A stretch of 35,402 bases of DNA from an uncultured Clostridium sp. (GTDB lineage Bacteria; Bacillota; Clostridia; Oscillospirales; Oscillospiraceae): the NCBI GenBank assembly GCA_904420465.1, contig CAJFVL010000012.1, positions 1-35,402 on the forward strand, read 5' to 3'. The position numbers and the translations under genes are program-made. This document shows positions 1-8,173 of the stretch, in pieces. The notes under the pieces are model-generated. The model was not told the origin of the DNA, did no database searches, and saw nothing but the letters and a program-made list of their open reading frames with translations. Positions within the stretch are counted from its first letter, which is position 1, and each line of letters starts with the position of its first letter.

Positions 1-2580
1 GAGATCGGCACCTATGCCGACACCAGCATCCTGAAGGCCACCTACACCGCCAAGGTCAACAAGGGCGACCTGTACAGCCTGGTGGGCTCCACCGTGGTCC
101 GCGACCTGGAGAGCGGCGTGAACAGCCTGACCGTCTTTGTGGATGGCGACGAGGTTGCTGACCCCGCCGTGTCCGACTACTTCGTCCGCAACAGCTCCTC
201 CTCCATCGGCAGCCCTGAAGCGAACCATGCCGCCTTCACCGGCAACGGCACCCTGACTGAAGTGTATGTTGACAACGACAACAACGTCACCATCGTCATT
301 GTCAACACCTATCTGATGCAGGCCACCGCCGACTACAACGCCAACCAGGAGACCCTGTCCGTGGAGCAGATCAAAATCAACACCGATGACGGGACTGGAG
401 TCGAGACCAACCAGATCAACGACCCTGTGCTGCCCACCACTCTGGACAACGAGGACCTGGATGTCTCCGGCTTCCAGGAGGACGACTACATTCTGGTCAC
501 CTACTCCCGCGCCACCAAGGAAGTGGAATCTGTGCAGCTGGCCGAGGTTCTGACCGGCGAGGTGTCTGAGTACACCCAGCGCGAGGAGGTCATCCTGGAC
601 GGCAACACCTACAAGTACAACAACCTGGTGGGCAAGGCTGAATCCTCCACCGAGTACACCATCGGCGAGGACGCCGCTGTGGTTCTGGACGCCTACGGCT
701 ACATCATCTATATTGACGAGGCCCTGAGCATCAACAGCTATGTCTATATCCTGGAGACCGGTACCGCCGCCGGCGTGGGCAACAGCGTGGTGGCTGACGC
801 CTACTTCACCGACGGCACCAATGAGACCATCACTCTGTACCGGGTGGCCGGCAGCACCAGCCGGAACAGCAAGCTGGCAGCAGATGGCGGCACCGTCACG
901 GACGGTGAGTCCGACGGCACCGGCCGCTGGTGGACCTACAGCGTGAACGCTGACAACGAGTATACCCTGAACGAGGTCACCGATCCCCGGACCGCTCTGG
1001 CCACCGGCACGGTTACCGGCAACGGCACCGACCGTGAAGATGTCATCCTCAACAGCACCGTCCGCTTCATGCCCAATGCAACTGGCAACTATGACGTTAA
1101 CCTGGACGATGTAATCGAGGCGGGTACAGATGAGCCCGACGAGGATGCGACTATGGCCTCTGTCCGCGGCGACAGCGACACCGTGTTCGTGGTGCTGGAA
1201 GCTGACGGCGACGTGTCCACCTACACCGGCATCGCCAACGCCCCCGACGTCTCCACCGGCACCTCTGTCGTTGGTGGCGACACGAATGAGGCTCGCATCA
1301 CCGCTGTGGTGAACACCAGCAACGGCTACGCTGAGTATGTGTTCGTGGACCTGTCCAGCGACGCTGACGCCCGGGTGAAGGATTCCAACACCGCCGCTGA
1401 TTACCTGTTCCTGCTGAATCCCACCGGCAACCGCACCACCGACTCCAACAACGAGACCTACTTCCGCTACGATGTGGTCTACGACGGCACAGAGATGGAG
1501 AAGTATGTCGAAAGCTCCATCGGCGTTAACGATGCCGGCGGCGATCTGTACATCGACGTCAAGGAGAACAGCAATGGCTGGGTCACCGACGCTGAGCCGT
1601 TCAACGGCGACGATGCTGACAAGGATGTGCTGGACCTGGGCGGCAGCGGTACGATCGTCTACCGCGGCAACACCCTGACCATTGACGGCACGAATGACGG
1701 CGAGTACATCGTCAATGACAACACCAATGTGGTCCTGGCCATTGACGGCGTCGCCGCCAATGTGACCGCCGATCTGGTGGACCAGGGCGATGATTACGAG
1801 CTGTACCTGACCAGCGCCCGGAACGCTGCGGCTGTCCTGGACAACTGCACCCTGAACGGTACCGTGTATGTGGCTCTGGATGACGACAACAGCGAGGTTG
1901 CCACTGACATCTACATCTGGATCAGCAGCGCTACCCGCACCGAGACTCCCGACAGCGGTGAGGACGACGATGAGGACAATAGTTTTGACTCCAGCGTTGG
2001 CATTGCCAAAAACGGCATGGCCACCATCGAGATCAGCAACTTCGTCTGGAGTGATCCCGCAGACGGCGAGCCTCCCTACGAGAGTGCCACCATCACCTTC
2101 GACCTGAAGGATGAGGACGGCCTCATCGTCAATGAAACGCCTCTGACCATCGAGCTTGACGCAGGCGAGACAAGGGGCAGCACCAGGCTGAGTGTGGAAG
2201 GCTACGCCAGCGGGGACAAGCTGACCATTGCCAACGCGGCTGTGAGCTATACGCCGGTTGAGACGCTTCCGTTTGCTGTGAGTCTCAAGGGAGGTTTCAA
2301 CAATACGGACAACTGGCAGCTGGCAGAGGGATATGACATTCCCAAAACCGTGTGGGCCGGACAGACGGTCGCAGTCTATGTTGAATACATTGGTGCTGGC
2401 AATGTTACCCAGGTTGGTGAAAAGTGGACTGCATCCGTCGCTGGCTGCAACGGTGAGGAGTCTCATACGCTGACCATCACTAAAGCGGAGACGGAAGAGA
2501 ACTTCACCTGCTATGTGACCTTTGAGGTCACCTCCTTGAACGAGGGGGCTGAGAAAGTAGAGGTTACCTTCAACGCCTGA
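1..2580 (+). CDS. Large acidic, Thr/Asp/Asn-rich cell-surface/S-layer-like protein, 5' end outside the window
   Basis: Open frame continues from base 1 (EIGTYADTSILKATYTAKVNKGDLYSLVGSTVV...) through the listed 82..2580 ORF, so the true start is upstream; beta-rich repetitive acidic composition; stop TGA at 2578-2580. Confidence 0.75.
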   Translation, partial: EIGTYADTSILKATYTAKVNKGDLYSLVGSTVVRDLESGVNSLTVFVDGDEVADPAVSDYFVRNSSSSIGSPEANHAAFTGNGTLTEVYVDNDNNVTIVIVNTYLMQATADYNANQETLSVEQIKINTDDGTGVETNQINDPVLPTTLDNEDLDVSGFQEDDYILVTYSRATKEVESVQLAEVLTGEVSEYTQREEVILDGNTYKYNNLVGKAESSTEYTIGEDAAVVLDAYGYIIYIDEALSINSYVYILETGTAAGVGNSVVADAYFTDGTNETITLYRVAGSTSRNSKLAADGGTVTDGESDGTGRWWTYSVNADNEYTLNEVTDPRTALATGTVTGNGTDREDVILNSTVRFMPNATGNYDVNLDDVIEAGTDEPDEDATMASVRGDSDTVFVVLEADGDVSTYTGIANAPDVSTGTSVVGGDTNEARITAVVNTSNGYAEYVFVDLSSDADARVKDSNTAADYLFLLNPTGNRTTDSNNETYFRYDVVYDGTEMEKYVESSIGVNDAGGDLYIDVKENSNGWVTDAEPFNGDDADKDVLDLGGSGTIVYRGNTLTIDGTNDGEYIVNDNTNVVLAIDGVAANVTADLVDQGDDYELYLTSARNAAAVLDNCTLNGTVYVALDDDNSEVATDIYIWISSATRTETPDSGEDDDEDNSFDSSVGIAKNGMATIEISNFVWSDPADGEPPYESATITFDLKDEDGLIVNETPLTIELDAGETRGSTRLSVEGYASGDKLTIANAAVSYTPVETLPFAVSLKGGFNNTDNWQLAEGYDIPKTVWAGQTVAVYVEYIGAGNVTQVGEKWTASVAGCNGEESHTLTITKAETEENFTCYVTFEVTSLNEGAEKVEVTFNA

Positions 2581-2641
2581 GATGAACCAAAGATTCTGCT
2601 TGGTGCAGGCTGTACATGATACAACCCCGTACTGACAAGAA

Positions 2642-2673
2642 GGGAGCCCCGCGCCGTTTGGCGCGGGGCTCCC
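2642..2673. terminator. Bidirectional hairpin terminator between convergent genes
   Basis: 14-bp perfect arms GGGAGCCCCGCGCC / GGCGCGGGGCTCCC, loop GTTT. Confidence 0.7.
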
Positions 2674-2689
2674 CCTTTCCTCCTTATTT

Positions 2690-3334
2690 CTACCCCCAGA
2701 CCTCGTATCTGCTCCCGGCCTGGAAATGCCCGCCGCTGCCGTTGCGGAGCCGCACCTGGATATCGGTAATCCCGTCAAAGGCGACGTCCAGCATAAAGGA
2801 ACCGTCGTTTTCCATCCCGAAGCAGTATCCCAGCGCCCGCCGGTCCCCATTGTGGAGGGGAAGCAGCAGGATGCAGAACCACCGATGAATATCGTTTACC
2901 GCCTCTGCGTAATTGGCGTCGGTCCAGCCCAATACCAGACCGGTATCGCCGTTGATGTAGACATCACAGTCTCCGTATCCATTCAACGTGGTGGCCTCCA
3001 CCGTCACATATACGGAGGTCCAGTCCTCCCACGCAATAGCGGACATGGGAATGGTGAGTGAGGTGCTGGTGTTCCCACTCACCGTCCCCGAGAGCAGCAG
3101 CTTTGCGGTGGCCTTTTCCTCGATCTCCTCCAGCTGCTGGGCGTGCTGGCTCAGGGCGGCCGTGTGGCCGGCCAGGGTGGCCGCCTGCCCCGCGAATCCC
3201 TCTTCCAGCTCCTCCGCCAGCCCGGCCAGCGCCGCGTCGATTTTCGCGTTGTCAGAGTTGAAGTCGGTGCGCAGCACCTTGTCCGTTGCCTCCCATTGGC
3301 ACAGCTGGTAGCTGCTTGTATAACTGCTCGCCAT
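2690..3334 (-). CDS. Phage tail/appendage-like hypothetical protein (N-term YQLCQWEATDKVLRTDFNSDNAKIDAAL, coiled coil, C-terminal beta domain)
   Basis: 214-aa ORF with RBS-like GGAGG upstream; the N-terminal motif resembles phage minor structural proteins. Confidence 0.55.
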   Translation of the reverse strand: MASSYTSSYQLCQWEATDKVLRTDFNSDNAKIDAALAGLAEELEEGFAGQAATLAGHTAALSQHAQQLEEIEEKATAKLLLSGTVSGNTSTSLTIPMSAIAWEDWTSVYVTVEATTLNGYGDCDVYINGDTGLVLGWTDANYAEAVNDIHRWFCILLLPLHNGDRRALGYCFGMENDGSFMLDVAFDGITDIQVRLRNGSGGHFQAGSRYEVWG

Positions 3335-3564
3335 CTCTCATTTCCTCCTTAAAAATATGGTAATGGTATTTGCCCGCAATCCCGCAGTCCCGCCCGTCCC
3401 CGCAGAACAGCAGGGCGGTCCGGTGGTCCGCTTCCCCCCTCATATTCTCTGTGTACCCCTCCCGTTGTTGCATCTTTTCATACAAATAACAGGGAAAAAA
3501 TCTGCATTCATCTGTTCTGAAGGCGCCCCCGGAAGAATTTTGATCTGTTCAGGGCCGCACACCG

Positions 3565-3631
3565 CCGGAGGTCTCTGTGCCGAGAGATGCTGGCATTCGC
3601 CGGTCCTCCGGTTTCCTCCTTTTTTGTTTTT
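3565..3631 (+). terminator. Branched hairpin (three-way junction) followed by a U-tract upstream of hpf
   Basis: CCGGAGG(3565-3571)/CCTCCGG(3605-3611) enclosing TCTC..GAGA and CTGGC..GCCGG hairpins, then TTTCCTCCTTTTTTGTTTTT. Confidence 0.45.
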
Positions 3632-3745
3632 AGAAAAAATTCACAAAATTCTATGGTTTTTTGGGGGAACTATGGTATAATGGAATAACAGAGGGAACGT
3701 CTCCCCTCTCTATACCAGCCCTCCGGGGCGAAAGGAGCGGATTTT

Positions 3746-4297
3746 ATGAAATTCGTATTTACCGACAAAAAGGTCAGTCTGCCCAACGCCATCCACGCCT
3801 ACGCGGAGAAAAAGGTGGGAAAGCTGGACCGTTTCTTTAAGGAGGACGCCACCGCATCCATCACGTTCAGCGTGGAGAAGGAGCGGCTGAACAAGGTGGA
3901 GATCACCATCCGCTCCAGCGGCACCATTTTCCGGGTGTCCGAGAGCACCTCCGACATGCATGCCTCCATTGACGCCGCCGTCACCACCCTGGAGCGGCAG
4001 ATCCGCAAGAACAAAACCCGCCTGGAGCGCCGGCTGCGTCAGGGCGCCTTTGAGCGGGCGATGGACGAGGGCGAGATCTCCTCCTTTGCCCCCGAGGAGC
4101 CGGAGGAGGGCGAGTACCGCATCGTCCGCAGCAAGACCTTCCCCATCAAGCCCATGACAAGGGAGGAGGCAATTCTCCAGATGAATCTGCTGGGCCACAG
4201 CTTCTTCGCCTTTAAGGACGAGGAGTCGGGCGGGGCCTTTGCCGTGGTTTACCGCCGCTACGACGGGGACTACGGACTGATTGAGGACGAGGGGTAA
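3746..4297 (+). CDS. hpf: Ribosome hibernation promoting factor, long form (RaiA/HPF)
   Basis: MKFVFTDKKVSLPNAIHAYAEKKVGKLDRFFKEDATASITFSVEK... plus C-terminal SFFAFKDEESGGAFAVVYRRYDGDYGLIE; RBS AAAGGAG. Confidence 0.93.
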   Translation: MKFVFTDKKVSLPNAIHAYAEKKVGKLDRFFKEDATASITFSVEKERLNKVEITIRSSGTIFRVSESTSDMHASIDAAVTTLERQIRKNKTRLERRLRQGAFERAMDEGEISSFAPEEPEEGEYRIVRSKTFPIKPMTREEAILQMNLLGHSFFAFKDEESGGAFAVVYRRYDGDYGLIEDEG

Positions 4298-4314
4298 AAC
4301 AGCGGGAAAATCGC

Positions 4315-4342
4315 ACCGGGGGCGGCACAGGCCGCCCCCGGT
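4315..4342 (+). terminator. Hairpin terminator after hpf
   Basis: 12-bp arms ACCGGGGGCGGC / GCCGCCCCCGGT followed by TTCCATTTT. Confidence 0.75.
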
Positions 4343-4358
4343 TTCCATTTTGGGGCAG

Positions 4359-4387
4359 TTGACGGCCCGCCCCCCAGCCCCTATAAT
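4359..4387 (+). promoter_or_regulatory. SigA-type promoter for birA
   Basis: TTGACG - 17 nt - TATAAT. Confidence 0.7.
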
Positions 4388-4464
4388 AGTGTGTATGAAA
4401 CAGAGCGGCGGGACAGGCGCAGAGGCCGGAGCCCCGCCAGCCGTCCCAGAGGAGGAAATCAGAT

Positions 4465-5457
4465 ATGAGCCGGGAAAAGGTGCTGTCCCTGCTGCTGGAG
4501 CAGGGGGACGCCTATGTGTCAGGGGAGGATATGAGCCGCAGGCTGGGCATCAGCCGGGCCGGGGTCTGGAAGGCCATTCAGGCCCTGCGGGGGGAGGGGT
4601 ATGAGATCGACTCCGCCCCCAACCGGGGCTACCGCCTTCTCTCCGCCCCTGACCGGGTGCGGGAGGGGGAGCTGGCCGGCCCCCTGGCCGGCTGTCTGGT
4701 GGGCAGCTCCCTGGCCTGCCTGGACGTGATCGACTCCACCAACACCGAGTGTAAGCGCCGGGCCATGGCGGGGGCCCCCGAGGGGCTGGTGGTCATCGCC
4801 GAGGAGCAGACCGGGGGCCGGGGGCGGCGGGGCCGCTCCTTCCAGTCTCCCCGGAGCGCCGGGCTGTACCTGTCCGCTCTCCTCCGCCCCAGGCTGGAGC
4901 CGGAGGCGGTCACCGACTTCACCGCCTGGACAGCGGTGGCGGTGTGCGACGGCATCCAGGCCGCCTGCGGCGTCCGCCCCCGGATCAAGTGGACCAACGA
5001 CATCGTGATGAACGGGAAAAAGCTGGTGGGCATCCTCACCGAGCTGGGGCTGGAGAGCGAGACCAACGCTTTGGACTACCTGGTCCCCGGCATCGGCATC
5101 AACGTAAACCAGCAGCCCGAGGACTTCTCCCCCGATATCCGGGACATGGCGGCCTCCCTGGCCATGGTGCTGGGTCATCCGGTGCGCCGAAGCGAGCTGG
5201 CCGCCCAGGTCATCCGGGCGCTGGACCGGATGTACCGCGCCTTCCCCAAGGAGAAAGGGCGCTACTTAGAGCAGTACCGGGCCGATTGTTTGACGCCCGG
5301 CTGCCAGGTGCAGCTGATCACCCCCGCCTCCCGCCAGGAGGCAAAGGCCCTGGCCATCGACGACGACTTCCGGCTGGTGGTGGAGCTGCCCGACGGCACC
5401 CGGAAGGCCCTGTCCTCCGGCGAGGTGTCGGTGCGGGGGATGTACGGCTATGTGTAA
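4465..5457 (+). CDS. birA: Bifunctional biotin-[acetyl-CoA-carboxylase] ligase / biotin operon repressor
   Basis: N-terminal HTH (SGEDMSRRLGISRAGVWKAIQALRGEGYEI), GGRGRRGRSFQSP and KWTNDI ligase motifs. Confidence 0.95.
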   Translation: MSREKVLSLLLEQGDAYVSGEDMSRRLGISRAGVWKAIQALRGEGYEIDSAPNRGYRLLSAPDRVREGELAGPLAGCLVGSSLACLDVIDSTNTECKRRAMAGAPEGLVVIAEEQTGGRGRRGRSFQSPRSAGLYLSALLRPRLEPEAVTDFTAWTAVAVCDGIQAACGVRPRIKWTNDIVMNGKKLVGILTELGLESETNALDYLVPGIGINVNQQPEDFSPDIRDMAASLAMVLGHPVRRSELAAQVIRALDRMYRAFPKEKGRYLEQYRADCLTPGCQVQLITPASRQEAKALAIDDDFRLVVELPDGTRKALSSGEVSVRGMYGYV

Positions 5458-5484
5458 GCGCGAGGACACAAAGGAGGGACCGGC

Positions 5485-5760
5485 ATGAGACAGTGCATGG
5501 ACGCGGACAACCTGCACCGCAGGCTGAAGAAGATCATCGGACAGGTCCAGGCCATCGACCGGATGGTGGACGAGGACGTGCCCTGCGAGGACGTGCTGGC
5601 CCAGATCAACGCCGCCAAGTCCGCCCTCCACCGGGTGGGGCAGGTGGTGCTGGAGGGACACATCCAGCACTGCGTCCGGGACGGCATCCAGAACGGGGAC
5701 GCGGACAAGACCATCGAGAGCTTCACCAAGGCGGTAGAGCGGTTTGCCAATATGGGATAA
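5485..5760 (+). CDS. csoR: CsoR/RcnR-family metal-sensing repressor
   Basis: 91 aa; all-helical LKKIIGQVQAIDRMVDEDVPCEDVLAQINAAKSALHRVG...HIQHC with Cys/His-x3-Cys metal ligands. Confidence 0.9.
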   Translation: MRQCMDADNLHRRLKKIIGQVQAIDRMVDEDVPCEDVLAQINAAKSALHRVGQVVLEGHIQHCVRDGIQNGDADKTIESFTKAVERFANMG

Positions 5761-5762
5761 GG

Positions 5763-5791
5763 AAAAAGAGGCGCCGCAGGCGCCTCTTTTT
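5763..5791 (+). terminator. Rho-independent terminator after csoR
   Basis: AAAAAGAGGCGCC GCA GGCGCCTCTTTTT. Confidence 0.85.
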
Positions 5792-5884
5792 CCTTAGAGT
5801 TGAGAGTGAAGAGTGGAGATACCAGCCATATCTTCACTATACGGACTGCCGCCCCAAAAGGCAAGGGCCGGGCGCATTTTCTCC

Positions 5885-5933
5885 TTGACAGGATACCTAT
5901 GGGGGTATATGATGGATATACCCCCATAGGTAT
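5885..5933 (+). promoter_or_regulatory. P-type ATPase promoter overlapped by a double CsoR-type operator
   Basis: TTGACA(5885-5890)-17-TATGAT(5908-5913); 18-bp perfect inverted repeat 5893-5910/5916-5933, each arm containing ATACC-N6-GGTAT. Confidence 0.8.
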
Positions 5934-5944
5934 TAAGAAAGGAT

Positions 5945-7831
5945 GTGGTCCCTGTGATCTCTGCCCTGGAGCGGTTTCTGGAGTGGGGCGGCGTGAAGAA
6001 GGACGTCACCTGTCTGGTGATCTCCGCCGCCGCCCTGCTGGCCAGCATGTTCGATCTTCTGCCCCAGCTGCCCTTTGACCCGGCCTGGGCAGCGATTCTC
6101 CTGTGCGGCGTCCCCATCCTCCTGGAGGCAATCATCGGCCTGGTCACCGCCTTTGACATCAAGGCCGACGTGCTGGTATCCATCGCCCTCATCGCCTCGG
6201 TGGTCATCGGGGAGGACTTCGCCGCCGGGGAGGTGGCCTTCATCATGCAGCTGGGGGCCCTGCTGGAGGACCTGACGGTGGCCAAGGCCCGGGCGGGCAT
6301 CGAGAAGCTGGTCCGCCTCACTCCCCGCACCGCCCGGGTGCTGACAGAGGGGGGAGAGTCGGTGGTCCCGGCGGAGCAGGTCCGGGTGGGGGACCGGCTG
6401 CGGCTCCTTCCCGGCGAGACGGTGCCGGTGGACGGGGTCATCCTCTCCGGGCAGACCTCCATCAATCAGGCGGTGATGACAGGCGAGGCCCTTCCCGTGG
6501 ATAAGGGGCCGGGGGACCAGGTCTCCAGCGGCACGGTGAACCAGTTCGGCTCCTTTGAGATGGAGGCCACCCGGGTGGGAGAGGACAGCTCCATCCAGCG
6601 CATGATCCGCCTGGTTCAGTCGGCCGACGCGGGCAAGGCCAAAATTGTGGGACTGGCCGACCGCTGGGCCACCTGGATCGTGGTCACTGCCCTGACTGCG
6701 GCCCTCCTCACCTTTTTGTTCACCCATGAAATCATCCGCTCGGTGACCATCCTGGTGGTGTTCTGCCCCTGTGCCCTGGTGCTGGCCACCCCCACCGCCA
6801 TCATGGCTGCCATCGGAAACGCCACCCGCCACGGCTTTCTGGTGCGGGAGGGGGACGCCCTGGAGCGGCTGGCCGCCGTCTCCCAGGTCACCTTTGACAA
6901 GACGGGCACCCTCACCTACGGCGCCCCCCAGGTGACAGCGGTGAAAAGCCTGATGCCCGGCGTCTCGGAGGAGCAGCTGTACGCATGGGTGGCCGGGGCG
7001 GAGCAGTTCTCCGAACACCCCCTGGGCAGGGCGGTGGTCCGGGGATATCAGGAGTCTGCCGGCTCCCCGCCCCCTCGGGCATCCGACTTTCAGATGCTCC
7101 CCGGCCGGGGGGTGGAGGCGGTGGTGGAGGACCGGCGGATCATCGCCGGAAACCGGGAGCTGCTTACCCAGCGGGGCGTCTCCTGTGAGGAGCTGGCACA
7201 GGCAGCTGCTTCAGCGCTGGAGGAGGGCTGCACGATGATTTACGCGGCGGCGGACGGCCGCCCCGCGGGCTTTCTGGCCCTGGCGGACTCCCTGCGGCCC
7301 GATGCCGTCCGGACCATCCGGGGGGTGCAGGAGGCCGGCGTCACGCCGGTGCTCCTCACCGGCGACCACGAGAAGGCCGCCCGGCATATTGCCGGCCAGC
7401 TGGGCATCGGGACCTTCCGCGCCCAGTGCCTGCCCGAGGACAAGCTGGACTGGATCGACCGGCGGCAGCAGGCCGGGACCCAGGTGTGCATGGTGGGGGA
7501 CGGCATCAACGACGCCCCCGCCCTGAAAAAGGCCTGGGTGGGCATCGCCATGGGGGGCGTGGGCAGCGACATCGCCGTGGACGCCGCCGACATCGCCCTG
7601 GTGAACGACGATATCCGGGAGCTGCCCCATCTGCTTCGGCTGGCCAGGCGAATGATGGGGACCATCAAGTACAACCTGACTTTCTCTATGGTTCTCAATT
7701 TCGTGGCCATTGTTCTGGCCATCACCAATGTCCTGAACCCGGTGACAGGGGCGCTGGTCCACAACGCGGGCTCCGTTTTTGTCATTGTCAATTCCGCCTT
7801 TTTGCTGAATTGGAGAGAAAAGGTGAAATAA
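5945..7831 (+). CDS. P1B-type heavy-metal translocating ATPase without N-terminal HMA domain (GTG start; 5954 also possible)
   Basis: CPCALVLATPTA, DKTGTLT, HPLGRAVV, GDGINDAPAL motifs; downstream of CsoR operator. Confidence 0.93.
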   Translation: MVPVISALERFLEWGGVKKDVTCLVISAAALLASMFDLLPQLPFDPAWAAILLCGVPILLEAIIGLVTAFDIKADVLVSIALIASVVIGEDFAAGEVAFIMQLGALLEDLTVAKARAGIEKLVRLTPRTARVLTEGGESVVPAEQVRVGDRLRLLPGETVPVDGVILSGQTSINQAVMTGEALPVDKGPGDQVSSGTVNQFGSFEMEATRVGEDSSIQRMIRLVQSADAGKAKIVGLADRWATWIVVTALTAALLTFLFTHEIIRSVTILVVFCPCALVLATPTAIMAAIGNATRHGFLVREGDALERLAAVSQVTFDKTGTLTYGAPQVTAVKSLMPGVSEEQLYAWVAGAEQFSEHPLGRAVVRGYQESAGSPPPRASDFQMLPGRGVEAVVEDRRIIAGNRELLTQRGVSCEELAQAAASALEEGCTMIYAAADGRPAGFLALADSLRPDAVRTIRGVQEAGVTPVLLTGDHEKAARHIAGQLGIGTFRAQCLPEDKLDWIDRRQQAGTQVCMVGDGINDAPALKKAWVGIAMGGVGSDIAVDAADIALVNDDIRELPHLLRLARRMMGTIKYNLTFSMVLNFVAIVLAITNVLNPVTGALVHNAGSVFVIVNSAFLLNWREKVK

Positions 7832-7844
7832 TTTCCGCTGCCGC

Positions 7845-7873
7845 GCGTGGATGACCTTGTCATCCACGCTTTT
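7845..7873 (+). terminator. Rho-independent terminator after P-type ATPase
   Basis: GCGTGGATGAC CTT GTCATCCACGC TTTTA, 11-bp perfect stem. Confidence 0.85.
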
Positions 7874-8173
7874 ATATCCCGGTACCGCTCGGTCCGCCAA
7901 CACCTTTCCAGATGGAAAGGACGCATGCAAGCTGCCGAAAACGCCGATCCCGGGACATGCGATCCCGCGTGAAGCGGGCCGCCGCCCCCTGATCCCCTCG
8001 CCCGGCATCCGCCGGATTCTGCTCGGCGAGCGACCTTCAGCAGGCTGATTCTGACCATGGGAGAGATCGAAGCAAAGCTGCCAAGGGAGGATATTTTTCC
8101 CGTTTCCCTTATCTTACGGGTATAATTGGTCGATAAAGTATTGTAAAGATAGGGAGAAAGGGGCGCGCATGTA

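Noticed and set aside
7881-8035. c-di-GMP-I riboswitch or T-box call
   Set aside because: Only partial resemblance (GGACGCA, GGTACCGC); no GNRA-capped P2, no specifier/antiterminator layout. Kept only as an unassigned structured RNA.
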